DNA of 64,000 bases from Sphaerotilus uruguayifluvii (GTDB lineage Bacteria; Pseudomonadota; Gammaproteobacteria; Burkholderiales; Burkholderiaceae_C), in contig NZ_JABSNM010000025.1 of the NCBI RefSeq assembly GCF_013294065.1, positions 1 through 64,000 of the forward strand, given 5' to 3'. Within the stretch, counting starts at the first letter, position 1, and every line of letters begins with the position of its first letter. The notes under the pieces are model-generated. The model was given only the letters and a program-made list of their open reading frames with translations. It was not told the DNA's origin and did no database searches. Below are positions 54,197-62,400 of the stretch, piece by piece. The position numbers and the translations under genes are program-made.

Positions 54197-54589
54197 ATGA
54201 GCTCGCGCCCGACTCCCCGCCCCGTTCCGATGCATCGTCATCCTCCCGAGCTGGCCTGCATCGCCTGGGCCTTCATCGGCATGGCCGCGCTTCAGGCCTG
54301 CGCCGAGCCGGCCTCGGTGGCGCTGACCGCGGTGCTGGGCGGCACCGGGCTCGGGCTGATGCGGCTGCATTTCTGGGCTCGCACCGCGGCCGTCACGCTG
54401 CTGCTGGCGCTGATCGCGCTGCTGGCGCTGCCGCTGGGGCCGCAGCCCGGCGTGCTGGCGACGCTGCTGCCGGCGGCGATGCTGCTGCGGCTGCTGTCGC
54501 CGGGCATGCGCCGCCACTTCGCGCTCGAGGCGCTGGCGCGTGCCCGCCACACCGCTCAGCGGCTGCGCGAGAGGTCGCCGTCGAGGTAG
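54197..54589 (+). CDS. Hypothetical membrane protein
   Basis: This 130-residue protein is predicted with two to three hydrophobic helices (ACIAWAFIGMAALQAC; ASVALTAVLGGTGLGL; AAVTLLLALIALLALPLG) and a basic C-terminus. No family is recognised. Its 3' end overlaps the ychJ 3' end by 34 bases on the opposite strand. ATG 54188 or 54197 could both serve. Codon use and hydrophobic pattern suggest a real gene, but support is limited. Confidence 0.5.
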   Translation: MSSRPTPRPVPMHRHPPELACIAWAFIGMAALQACAEPASVALTAVLGGTGLGLMRLHFWARTAAVTLLLALIALLALPLGPQPGVLATLLPAAMLLRLLSPGMRRHFALEALARARHTAQRLRERSPSR

Positions 54590-54960
54590 TACCAGCGGCC
54601 GTCGATGCGCTCGAAGCGGCTGACCTCGTGCAGCCGATGTGCCCGGCCGCCGAGCTTGCTGCGCGCGACGAACTCCACCGTCGCATGGTCCGCGTCCTGG
54701 CGCTGGTGGCGCTTGACCTCCAGGCCGAGCCAGCGCAGGCCCGGCTCGTTGGGCTCGATCGAGGCCGGACGCGTGTCCGGATGCCAGCTCGCCAGCAGGT
54801 AGTCGAGCCGGTCGAGCACGAAGGCGCTGTAGCGCGAGCGCATCAGCGCCTCGGCGTCCGGCGCCTGGCCGGCGAGCTCGCCGGCGTGGTAGCGGCCGCA
54901 GCAGGCCGGCAGGGGGCGGCCGCTGCCGCACGGGCAGGGCAGGGTGTCGGGCGTGTCCAT
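54556..54960 (-). CDS. ychJ: YchJ-family SEC-C metal-binding protein
   Basis: This 134-residue protein begins with the SEC-C zinc motif PCPCGSGRPLPACCGRYH and continues with the NTF2-like segment MRSRYSAFVLDRLDYLLASWH typical of YchJ/UPF0225. The function is unknown. It is divergent from yaaA across about 90 bp. Confidence 0.88.
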   Translation of the reverse strand: MDTPDTLPCPCGSGRPLPACCGRYHAGELAGQAPDAEALMRSRYSAFVLDRLDYLLASWHPDTRPASIEPNEPGLRWLGLEVKRHQRQDADHATVEFVARSKLGGRAHRLHEVSRFERIDGRWYYLDGDLSRSR

Positions 54961-55051
54961 CGGCGCGATTGTCCGCGGGATCGGCGGGCCGGGCTGCTAC
55001 GCTGCAGGCTTCCGACGCTTCATCCCGCCTGATTTCGCCTGCGCTCCCGTC

Positions 55052-55825
55052 ATGCTGTTCCTGCTCTCGCCCGCCAAGTCGCTCGACTACGAGACCCCGG
55101 TGCCCGCGGCCCTGCGGCCGACCGTTCCCCTGTTCAACGACGAGGCCGCCGCGCTGATCGAGCAGCTGCGCGGCCAGACGCCCGCGCAGCTGGCCACGCT
55201 GATGGCGCTGTCGGACAAGCTCGCCACGCTCAATGTCGCCCGCTACGGCGCCTGGCAGACCGAGGCCACGCCCGACAACAGCAAGCCGGCGGTGCTGGCC
55301 TTCGACGGCGATGTCTACGACGGCCTGCAGGCCGGCTCGCTCGACGCCGAGGCGCTGGCCTGGGCGCAGCAGCATCTCGTCATCCTGTCGGGCCTGTACG
55401 GCGTGCTGCGCCCGCTCGATGCGCTGCAGCCCTACCGGCTGGAGATGGGCACGCGCTGGCCCAACCCGCGCGGCCGCGATCTCTACGCCTGGTGGGGCGA
55501 CCGCATCGCGCAGCACCTGAACGAGCGTCTGGCGGGTGACGCCGTGCCGGTGGTCGTCAACCTGGCTTCCCAGGAGTACGCGAAGGCGGCGCTGCGCCCG
55601 GCGCTGCGGGCCCGGGTGGTCGAATGCGTGTTCGAGGACTGGAAGGGCGGCGCCTGGAAGATCATCAGCTTTCACGCCAAGCGGGCGCGCGGGCTGATGA
55701 TGCGCCACGCCATCGAGCATCGCCTGGCCACGCCCGAGGCGCTGCGCGGCTTCGACCGCGACGGCTACGCCCATGCGCCGGAGGTCTCGACGTCGGACCG
55801 CCTGGTGTTCCGGCGCCGCGCCTGA
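55052..55825 (+). CDS. yaaA: Peroxide stress protein YaaA
   Basis: This 257-residue UPF0246 protein begins MLFLLSPAKSLDYETP and has the family segments DVYDGLQAGSLD, ILSGLYGVLRPLDALQPYRLEMGTRW, and VNLASQEYAKAA. E. coli YaaA lowers free iron and protects DNA from peroxide damage. Length and motifs are normal. Confidence 0.93.
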   Translation: MLFLLSPAKSLDYETPVPAALRPTVPLFNDEAAALIEQLRGQTPAQLATLMALSDKLATLNVARYGAWQTEATPDNSKPAVLAFDGDVYDGLQAGSLDAEALAWAQQHLVILSGLYGVLRPLDALQPYRLEMGTRWPNPRGRDLYAWWGDRIAQHLNERLAGDAVPVVVNLASQEYAKAALRPALRARVVECVFEDWKGGAWKIISFHAKRARGLMMRHAIEHRLATPEALRGFDRDGYAHAPEVSTSDRLVFRRRA

Positions 55826-55925
55826 GCGCGTTTCGATACCTGTCGTCACACCAGGAAACAAATCGCCACGGATGGCTTGATGTGGGGCAGCCCGAAGCTC
55901 CGCTCGACGCTGACAGAATCGCAGG

Positions 55926-56792
55926 ATGACCACCCAGATGAGCATGCAGACGGCCACCCCCGAACTCCGCCAGTGGATTCTCGAGCAGGCGCAGGCCGGC
56001 CACACGCCGGATGCGGTGCTGCAGGCGATGGTGCAGTCCGGCTGGGACGAGGAGGTCGCGCTCGAGGCGCTCGAGCAGACGCTCTCGGGCTTCCTGGCCG
56101 AGCGCGGCGCGGCGGGCGCGGGCCTGCCCGAGCCGGTGCCGGTGCCCGAGCCGCGCCTCGACGGCCGCACGCGGCTGCGTCTGCCCGACGGGCACGAGGT
56201 CGTGGTGGCGCTGCAGATGCACGAGCCGCGTGTCGTCGTCTTCGCCGGCTTTCTCTCCGACGGGGAATGCGACGCGCTGCGCGACCTGGCCGCGCCGAGG
56301 CTGGCGCGCTCCGAGACGGTGGACAACGTCACCGGCGGCAGCGAGGTCAACGAGGCCCGCACCAGCGCCGGCATGTTCTTCGCGCGCGGCGAGACCGCGC
56401 TGATCGACCGCATCGAGCAGCGAATCTCGGCGCTGGTGAACTGGCCGGTCGAGAACGGCGAGGGCGTGCAGGTGCTGCACTACGGCCCCGGCGCCGAGTA
56501 CAAGCCGCACTACGACTACTTCGACCCCTCGCAGCCGGGCGCGCCGAGCATCCTGCGCCGCGGCGGCCAGCGTGTCGGCACGCTGGTGATGTACCTGAAC
56601 ACGCCCGAGGCGGGCGGCGCCACCGTGTTCCCGGATGTCCGGCTGGAGGTCGCGCCGGTCAAGGGCCACGCGGTCTTCTTCAGCTACGACCGCGCGCATC
56701 CGGTCAGCCGTTCGCTGCATGGCGGCGCGCCGGTGATCGCCGGCGAGAAGTGGGTCGCGACGAAGTGGATGCGCGAGCGTCGCTTCGACTGA
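55926..56792 (+). CDS. 2OG-Fe(II) oxygenase, prolyl 4-hydroxylase type
   Basis: This 288-residue protein has an N-terminal helical UBA-like segment (residues 10-60, LRQWILEQAQAGHTPDAVLQ then SGWDEEVALEALEQT) and a C-terminal double-stranded beta-helix P4H domain (about 100-285). The iron ligands appear as His and Asp in YKPHYDYFD and the distal His in YDRAHPVSRSLHGG, with the 2OG-binding Lys or Arg near WVATKW. The target is unknown; free proline or a peptide are alternatives. It lies 100 bp after yaaA. Confidence 0.88.
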   Translation: MTTQMSMQTATPELRQWILEQAQAGHTPDAVLQAMVQSGWDEEVALEALEQTLSGFLAERGAAGAGLPEPVPVPEPRLDGRTRLRLPDGHEVVVALQMHEPRVVVFAGFLSDGECDALRDLAAPRLARSETVDNVTGGSEVNEARTSAGMFFARGETALIDRIEQRISALVNWPVENGEGVQVLHYGPGAEYKPHYDYFDPSQPGAPSILRRGGQRVGTLVMYLNTPEAGGATVFPDVRLEVAPVKGHAVFFSYDRAHPVSRSLHGGAPVIAGEKWVATKWMRERRFD

Positions 56793-56897
56793 CCGGCGCA
56801 TGCCGCTGATGCCTCCGACGCCGCTGGCGTCGCCCGGCCTTCCGGCCTTTTCCCTTCCGCCTTTCTTCCCGCATCCGACCGACAGGAGACCTTCCCG

Positions 56898-57578
56898 ATG
56901 CCCTCGCTGATCCCCGCGCTTGCCGCCCTCCTGCTGGCCGCCGGCGCGCAGGCCCAGACCTCGACCGGCCAGACGCCGATGCCGATCACCACGCCGGCGC
57001 TGCCGGCCGCCTCGGCGCCGGTCTCCCGGCCCGACCCGGCCACGCTGCGCGATCCTGCCGCGGTGGCAAGTTCGCCCCGGCTGAAGGCCGAGCAGGCGCT
57101 CGCCGAGCGCGAGCGCGCCCGCCAGGCGGCGGCGGCCGAGAAGCGCAGCCACCAGCACAAGGCTGCCGACAAGACCGAAAAGGCTGAAAAGGCCGAGAAG
57201 ACCGCCAGGGCGCTGAAGGCGGACAAGGCTGCCGAGAAGGCCGCCGCCCGGAGCGCGAAGGCGGACAAGGCCGAGAAGGCCGCCGCCGCGCACAAGGACA
57301 AGCCGCGCGCCGAGCATGCGACCCGGGCCGAGCAGCGCAAGGCCGAGCGTCAGGCGCGTGCCGAGAAGCTGGCGGCAAAGGCCGAGAAGACCGAGAAGGC
57401 CGCCAAGGCCGAGAAGTCGGCCAAGGTGGCCAGGGCCGAGCGGGCCGACAAGGCGGATCGCGTCGCTGCCCGCAAGGCCCGCGAGGAGCGGGTCGCGGCG
57501 CAGCGCGCTGAAAAGACCGCAGCCCGCGCCGAGCGGGTCAAGGCCGCGGCCGCGCTGAACGACGGCTCGCGTCCCTGA
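56898..57578 (+). CDS. Lysine/alanine/glutamate-rich low-complexity exported protein
   Basis: This 226-residue protein has an N-terminal signal peptide (LIPALAALLLAAGAQAQT), a short Pro/Thr linker, then about 170 residues of KAEK/RAEK-type repeats (KTEKAEKAEKTARALKADKA and later stretches), a predicted extended coiled coil with high positive charge. No family is recognised. It resembles histone-H1-like or TolA-like basic helices, but the signal peptide favours the periplasm. It is convergent with rhlE. Confidence 0.65.
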   Translation: MPSLIPALAALLLAAGAQAQTSTGQTPMPITTPALPAASAPVSRPDPATLRDPAAVASSPRLKAEQALAERERARQAAAAEKRSHQHKAADKTEKAEKAEKTARALKADKAAEKAAARSAKADKAEKAAAAHKDKPRAEHATRAEQRKAERQARAEKLAAKAEKTEKAAKAEKSAKVARAERADKADRVAARKAREERVAAQRAEKTAARAERVKAAAALNDGSRP

Positions 57579-57587
57579 GCCCGGGAC

Positions 57588-59006
57588 TCAGCCGCCGCGG
57601 CGGCCCGAGCCCGACGAGGGCGGACGCGGGCCGCCGCTCTTCGGTGCACCGGACGGGCGCTGCGGCGCCTGGGCGGCGCGCGGCGGACGGCCACCGGCCG
57701 GCGCGGCCGGGCGGCCGCCACCTGCGGGAGCCGCCGGACGACCGGCGCCCTGGCCTCCGGGGCGACCTCCCCGGCCCGAGCCGGGCTGCGCGCCGCCCTG
57801 GCCGCGGGCCGAGCCGTTGAGGGTGCGGCGACCGATCTGGATCGGCTCGGCCCGCTCGCCGGCCGGCGCCTCGAAGCCGGCGATCGCCTCGCGCGGGATG
57901 CTGCGCTTGATCAGCTTCTCGATGTCGGCGAGGAAGCCTTCCTCGTCCAGGCACACCAGCGACAGCGCCTCGCCCTGCGCGCCGGCGCGGCCGGTGCGGC
58001 CGATGCGGTGCACGTAGTCCTCGGGGACGTTGGGCAGCTCGTAGTTGATGACGTGCGGCAGCTGGTCGATGTCGATGCCGCGCGCGGCGATGTCGGTGGC
58101 CACCAGCACGCACAGCTCGCCGCTCTTGAACTCGGCCAGCGCCTTGGTGCGCGCGCCCTGGCTCTTGTTGCCGTGGATCGCCATCGCGGTGATGCCGGCC
58201 TTCACCAGGTGCTCGCACAGGCGGTTGGCGCCGTGCTTCATGCGCGTGAACACCAGCACCTGATGCCAGTCCTGCGACTTGATCAGGTGGATCAGCAGGT
58301 CCTTCTTCTTCTCGCGGCCGACCGGGATGACGCGCTGGGCGATCGTCTCGGCGGTGGTGTTGCGGCGGGCCACCTCGATGACGCGCGGCTGGTTCAGCAG
58401 CCGCTCGGCCAGCGCCTTGATCTCGTCGCTGAAGGTGGCCGAGAACAGCAGGCTCTGCTTCTGCTTGGGCAGGATCGCCAGCACCTTCTTGATGTCATGC
58501 ACGAAGCCCATGTCGAGCATGCGATCGGCCTCGTCGAGCACGAAGAACTCGACGCGGCTCAGGTCGAGCGTGCCTTGGCTGTGGTGGTCGAGCAGCCGGC
58601 CCGGCGTGGCCACCAGGATGTCGACGCCGCGCTTGAGGCGGTCGATCTGCGGGCCCATGCCGACGCCGCCGAACATCACCATGCTGGACAGCTTCAGGTG
58701 CTTGCCATAGGTGCGCACGCTTTCCTCGACCTGGGCGGCGAGCTCGCGCGTCGGCGTCAGGATCAGCGCGCGGATCGCCCAGCGGCCCTTGCTGTCCTTG
58801 ACCGGGTGAGTGGAGGCCAGGCGGTGCAGCAGCGGCAGCGTGAAGCCGGCCGTCTTGCCGGTGCCGGTCTGCGCGCCGGCGAGCAGGTCGCCGCCGGCGA
58901 GGACCGCGGGAATCGCCTGCTGCTGGATCGGGGTGGGGGTCTCGTAGCCTTGTTCGCGGATGGCGCGAAGGAGGGGCTGGGCCAGGCCCAGTTCGTCAAA
59001 CGTCAT
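57588..59006 (-). CDS. rhlE: ATP-dependent RNA helicase RhlE
   Basis: This 472-residue DEAD-box helicase has the Q motif and motif I ([29 protein letters not shown]), [23 protein letters not shown] in [16 protein letters not shown], and the C-terminal [11 protein letters not shown] Gly/Pro/Arg-rich tail of about 85 residues follows. The ATG at 59006 ([12 protein letters not shown]) is preferred to an upstream start at 59024. It helps ribosome and RNA remodelling. Confidence 0.93.
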   Translation of the reverse strand: MTFDELGLAQPLLRAIREQGYETPTPIQQQAIPAVLAGGDLLAGAQTGTGKTAGFTLPLLHRLASTHPVKDSKGRWAIRALILTPTRELAAQVEESVRTYGKHLKLSSMVMFGGVGMGPQIDRLKRGVDILVATPGRLLDHHSQGTLDLSRVEFFVLDEADRMLDMGFVHDIKKVLAILPKQKQSLLFSATFSDEIKALAERLLNQPRVIEVARRNTTAETIAQRVIPVGREKKKDLLIHLIKSQDWHQVLVFTRMKHGANRLCEHLVKAGITAMAIHGNKSQGARTKALAEFKSGELCVLVATDIAARGIDIDQLPHVINYELPNVPEDYVHRIGRTGRAGAQGEALSLVCLDEEGFLADIEKLIKRSIPREAIAGFEAPAGERAEPIQIGRRTLNGSARGQGGAQPGSGRGGRPGGQGAGRPAAPAGGGRPAAPAGGRPPRAAQAPQRPSGAPKSGGPRPPSSGSGRRGG

Positions 59007-59243
59007 GAAGAGGCACCCTGACAACGGGTGCTGGCGGCACCGCCTGCCGTCTTTCCTTCAAGGAAAGCGCCAGTCGTGGGCGGCGCGGATTGCGATTCGA
59101 GTCCGATGCGACCCCCGGCACCCTGACTGGTGCAGGTGCCGGGGCCGCGATTGTAGCGGGGGGACCGGCCGGTCCATCGCCGTATCCGTGCGGCGCACCG
59201 GGCTGATGGGCGTGAACGATGCATGCACCACATCAATGCGCAC

Positions 59244-59258
59244 GCACCAAGGGTGTGC
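59244..59258. promoter_or_regulatory. Candidate NtrC-binding site upstream of amtB
   Basis: GCACCAAGGGTGTGC matches the NtrC palindrome GCACC-N5-GGTGC with one mismatch. It lies about 100 bp upstream of the sigma-54 promoter, the usual enhancer distance. The gap from 59007 to 59488 (482 bp) holds no gene; it contains this site, partial GCACC half-sites and the promoter. Confidence 0.5.
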
Positions 59259-59352
59259 TCGCCGTCTGGCGGCAACATGCCACGGATCGCCAACATGGTG
59301 CCTCATCACGGGGCATGCGGCCGTCCGATGGGCCGACCAGAATGCACCAATT

Positions 59353-59367
59353 TGGCATGGAATGTGC
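59353..59367 (+). promoter_or_regulatory. Sigma-54 promoter of amtB
   Basis: TGGCATGGAATGTGC matches the -24/-12 consensus TGGCACG-N4-TTGC with correct spacing and two mismatches. It lies about 120 bp before the amtB ATG. It implies activation by NtrC under nitrogen limitation. Confidence 0.65.
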
Positions 59368-59488
59368 TTGCATGGTGCGCTTCGCGCGATCCGTGTGCGC
59401 CTCATGCCGGTGCGGCGGGTGACATCCGGACGACGCGAGGGTTCCACCTTTTCGTCCCCTTCACCCCTCATCCGGGAACAAGACAACC

Positions 59489-60691
59489 ATGGACACGTTG
59501 AAACAGGGCGCCGATGCGCTCTTCATCCTGCTCGGGGCCATCATGGTCCTGGCGATGCACGCCGGCTTCGCCTTCCTCGAGCTCGGCACGGTGCGCAAGA
59601 AGAACCAGGTCAATGCGCTGGTCAAGATCCTGGTCGACTTCGCGATCTCGACGATCGCCTATTTCTTCGTCGGCTACACCGTGGCCTACGGCGTGGACTT
59701 CTTCAGCGGGGCCGAGACGCTGGCGCAGAAGAACGGCTACGAGCTGGTCAAGTTCTTCTTCCTGCTGACCTTCGCCGCGGCGATTCCCGCAATCATCTCC
59801 GGCGGCATCGCCGAGCGCGCGCGCTTCCATCCGCAGTCGCTGGCCACCGTGGTGATCGTCTCCTTCGTCTACCCGCTGTCCGAAGGCGTGGCCTGGAACC
59901 AGCGCTTCGGGGTGCAGGCCTGGCTGAAGGGCACCTTCGGCGCCGAGTTCCACGACTTCGCCGGCAGCGTGATCGTGCATGCGGTCGGCGGCTGGATCGC
60001 GCTGGCGGCGGTGCTGCTGCTGGGCGCGCGCTCGAACCGCTACCGCAAGGATGGCGCGATGTCGGCGCATCCGCCCTCGAGCATTCCCTTCCTGGCGCTG
60101 GGCGCGTGGATCCTGGCGGTGGGCTGGTTCGGCTTCAACGTCATGAGCGCGCAGACGCTCGACAAGATCTCCGGCCTGGTCGCGGTCAACTCGCTGATGG
60201 CGATGGTCGGCGGCACGCTGGTGGCGACGATGATGGGCCGCAACGATCCCGGCTTCTCCTACAACGGCCCGCTGGCCGGCCTGGTGGCGGTGTGCGCGGG
60301 CTCCGACCTGATGCATCCGGCCGGTGCGCTGGTCGTCGGTGGCGTGGCCGGCGCGATCTTCGTCCAGCTCTTCACGCTGACGCAGAACCGCTGGAAGATC
60401 GACGACGTGCTGGGCGTTTGGCCGCTGCACGGCCTGTGCGGCGCCTGGGGCGGCATCGCCTGCGGCCTGTTCGGCCAGAAGGCGCTGGGCGGCATCGGCG
60501 GCGTCAGCTTCATGAGCCAGCTCGTCGGCACGACGATGGCGGTGGCCTGGGCGCTGGCCGGCGGCTTCGCGGTCTACGGCGCGATCCGGACTTTGGTCGG
60601 TTTGCGCCTGAGCCCGGAAGAGGAATATGAAGGCGCCGACCTGTCGATCCACAAGATCGGTGCGACGCCGGACCGGGAGGTGAGCTGGTAA
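59489..60691 (+). CDS. amtB: Ammonium transporter
   Basis: This 400-residue channel-like transporter has eleven predicted helices. Family features include FAFLELGTVRKKN, the ammonium-binding region AIISGGIAERARF, the conserved twin His (IVHAVGG and LHGLCGAWGG), and DVLGVWPLHG. No glnK is adjacent, although amtB is usually paired with glnK in proteobacteria. The N-terminal signal is uncleaved. Its promoter region indicates nitrogen control. Confidence 0.94.
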   Translation: MDTLKQGADALFILLGAIMVLAMHAGFAFLELGTVRKKNQVNALVKILVDFAISTIAYFFVGYTVAYGVDFFSGAETLAQKNGYELVKFFFLLTFAAAIPAIISGGIAERARFHPQSLATVVIVSFVYPLSEGVAWNQRFGVQAWLKGTFGAEFHDFAGSVIVHAVGGWIALAAVLLLGARSNRYRKDGAMSAHPPSSIPFLALGAWILAVGWFGFNVMSAQTLDKISGLVAVNSLMAMVGGTLVATMMGRNDPGFSYNGPLAGLVAVCAGSDLMHPAGALVVGGVAGAIFVQLFTLTQNRWKIDDVLGVWPLHGLCGAWGGIACGLFGQKALGGIGGVSFMSQLVGTTMAVAWALAGGFAVYGAIRTLVGLRLSPEEEYEGADLSIHKIGATPDREVSW

Positions 60692-60743
60692 GCCGGACTG
60701 CCGCGTGAAATCCTGCCGGCTTGGAATGTGCCAGCCGCTCCTG

Positions 60744-60761
60744 GGGGTATCTGTATACCCC
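60744..60761. repeat. Inverted repeat in the amtB to PEP-CTERM gap
   Basis: GGGGTAT and ATACCCC are separated by CTGT, a perfect 7-bp inverted repeat. A second repeat, GGAAC-GTGA-GTTCC, lies at 60796-60809. Both are in the 242-bp gap before the PEP-CTERM gene and could be operators; the gap otherwise shows no gene. Confidence 0.55.
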
Positions 60762-60933
60762 TGGAACAGGGGGTGAGAATAAATGCCGCGAACTAGGAAC
60801 GTGAGTTCCGGCGGACCACCCCCTTGTTCTCGGGGGAATAGGCTTCTTTTCGAGGTCTGATCCAGATACAGTAAAACTGAAATCTCGCCCAAACCATCGA
60901 CGCGAGGTCGTCGAAAATTCTCAGGAGTGCATC

Positions 60934-61674
60934 ATGCTGAAGAAATCCGTCTACGCACTGGCGCTGTGCGGCCTCGTCTCCGGACAGGCCTTCGCGCTGA
61001 CCAACACCGGCTTCGAGGCCGGCACCGGCGCCAATCCGGCGGGCTGGATGGCCCTGGGCGCCGAAGGCGTCATGACCTCGGTGGCGAGCGGCACGACGCT
61101 CTACACCGTCAATGACGAGACCGGCACGGCCTTCAGCTATCCCCATGACGACGGCGTTGCGGGCACCGGCGTGCTGGCTGCCGACGGCAACAACTTCGGC
61201 ATGCTGGAGATCTGCCCGGCCTCGACGCTGGCGCCGAACTGCGGCAGCGCCCTCGGCGCCACTGCCACCTATGGCCTGAACCTGGCCGGCCCGGTCTCCA
61301 ACGGCGGCGACATCATGTGGCTGCGCCTGATGACCGAGGACTACTCGGTCGGTTCGCTCTACGACGACAAGATCTCGGTGTCCTACTACGGCGCCTCGTC
61401 GACGAGCGCCCTGGCGACCGACTCGCTGTCGGTGTCGGGTCTGGCCAGCCAGCACATCTACTACGACTCGGGCTGGGTGGGCTTCGCCGTTCCGGTGGGC
61501 ACGCAGAACCTGATCGTGTCGCTGACCAACGCCGACCCGTACAACCGTCCGATCGGCCTGCTGGACTACACCGCCGCTCCGGTGCCGGAAGCCGACTCGG
61601 TCGCGATGATGATGGCCGGCCTGGGTGTCCTGGGCTTCGTGTCGCGTCGCCGTCGCGCCGGCAAGGCCGCCTGA
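60934..61674 (+). CDS. PEP-CTERM sorting-domain exported protein
   Basis: This 246-residue protein has an N-terminal signal peptide (KKSVYALALCGLVSGQAFA), a secreted beta-rich body with Gly/Ser/Thr and low Lys, and a C-terminal sorting tail: VPEADSVAMMMAGLGVLGF followed by SRRRRAGK. The tail is a variant of the VPEP motif with PEA. Such proteins are processed by an exosortase in EPS-producing bacteria. The exported body shows no recognised domain. The CpsB-type gene nearby fits an EPS locus. Confidence 0.85.
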   Translation: MLKKSVYALALCGLVSGQAFALTNTGFEAGTGANPAGWMALGAEGVMTSVASGTTLYTVNDETGTAFSYPHDDGVAGTGVLAADGNNFGMLEICPASTLAPNCGSALGATATYGLNLAGPVSNGGDIMWLRLMTEDYSVGSLYDDKISVSYYGASSTSALATDSLSVSGLASQHIYYDSGWVGFAVPVGTQNLIVSLTNADPYNRPIGLLDYTAAPVPEADSVAMMMAGLGVLGFVSRRRRAGKAA

Positions 61675-61702
61675 TTCTCCTCGGGCGTCCGCGTCCGATG
61701 GC

Positions 61703-61734
61703 AAAGGGCCCGCTTCGGCGGGCCCTTTCCTTTT
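61703..61734. terminator. Intrinsic terminator between the PEP-CTERM and TPR genes
   Basis: GGGCCCGC-TTCG-GCGGGCCC forms an 8-bp GC stem with a UUCG tetraloop, with A-rich bases before and TTTCCTTTTT after. It is placed between convergent genes and can act in both directions. Confidence 0.93.
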
Positions 61735-61767
61735 TCGAGGCCTTCCTTTTCGTGGGCAGCGAAGGAT

Positions 61768-62385
61768 TCAGCGCGCTGCGGTGTCCTGCATCCGTTCCGA
61801 GAATCCCGGGCGGCGTGCCTCGACCCAGGCGCGGACATCTTCCGGCGCGATGCTCCAGGTCTCGCCGGCGAGCATGACCAGCGTGTTCTCGACATCCTCT
61901 TCCCTGGGGCCGAGGCGAGCGGCTTCCCGCCAGGCCTTGAACAGCGCCTCGGGCGTGTCGTTGACCGCGAAGTGCATCAGCGCCAGGTTGGCCCAGGCCA
62001 TCGCGTGGGTCGGTCGCAGCTCGATCGAGGCCTGCTGGTACTTCATCGCATTGCGATAGGCCTCGATCTCCGGCGAGCCTTCGGCGCCGGTGGTCCAGAC
62101 GGCCTGTCCCTGCAGGCTGTAGAGCTGGGCCATCGCGTCCTGCAGCGTCGCGTCCTTCGGCGTGAGCGCGATCGCCTCGATCAGCTCGTCATGCGCCTGC
62201 TGCCAGCGGGTGTCGTCGAAGTCCTCCTTGCCGGCGGCCCAGCGGGAAAGGTTGTGCCGCGCCACCGAGGAGGACCAGTCGGCCGCCATCAGGACGCCGG
62301 CCTGCTGCACGACGCAGGCCGCCATCACGCACAGCGTCGTGGCCAGCAGGCCGTTGAGGACCTTGTGTCTGACAGGAATCGCCAT
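61768..62385 (-). CDS. Membrane-anchored TPR-like protein
   Basis: This 205-residue protein has an N-terminal membrane anchor (VLNGLLATTLCVMAACVVQQAGVLMAA), possibly a lipoprotein Cys in AAC, then TPR-type helices (about residues 60-170; QAHDELIEAIALTPKDATLQDAMAQLYSLQ, AYRNAMKYQQASIELRPTHAMAWANLALMHFAV). It resembles small TPR proteins in EPS/PEP-CTERM loci but has no clear family. It starts 15 bp after the end of the CpsB-type gene, so the two are probably one transcript. Confidence 0.72.
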   Translation of the reverse strand: MAIPVRHKVLNGLLATTLCVMAACVVQQAGVLMAADWSSSVARHNLSRWAAGKEDFDDTRWQQAHDELIEAIALTPKDATLQDAMAQLYSLQGQAVWTTGAEGSPEIEAYRNAMKYQQASIELRPTHAMAWANLALMHFAVNDTPEALFKAWREAARLGPREEDVENTLVMLAGETWSIAPEDVRAWVEARRPGFSERMQDTAAR

Positions 62386-62400
62386 CGATCAGGACTTTTA

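Noticed and set aside
57101-57560. CRISPR-like or satellite repeat array.
   Set aside because: The repetition follows the Lys-Ala-Glu codons of one open reading frame with variable third bases, and there are no unique spacers.
59007-59352. tRNA or other RNA gene in the rhlE-amtB gap.
   Set aside because: No cloverleaf or recognisable RNA motif is seen; the palindromic GCACC sequences fit nitrogen-control sites.
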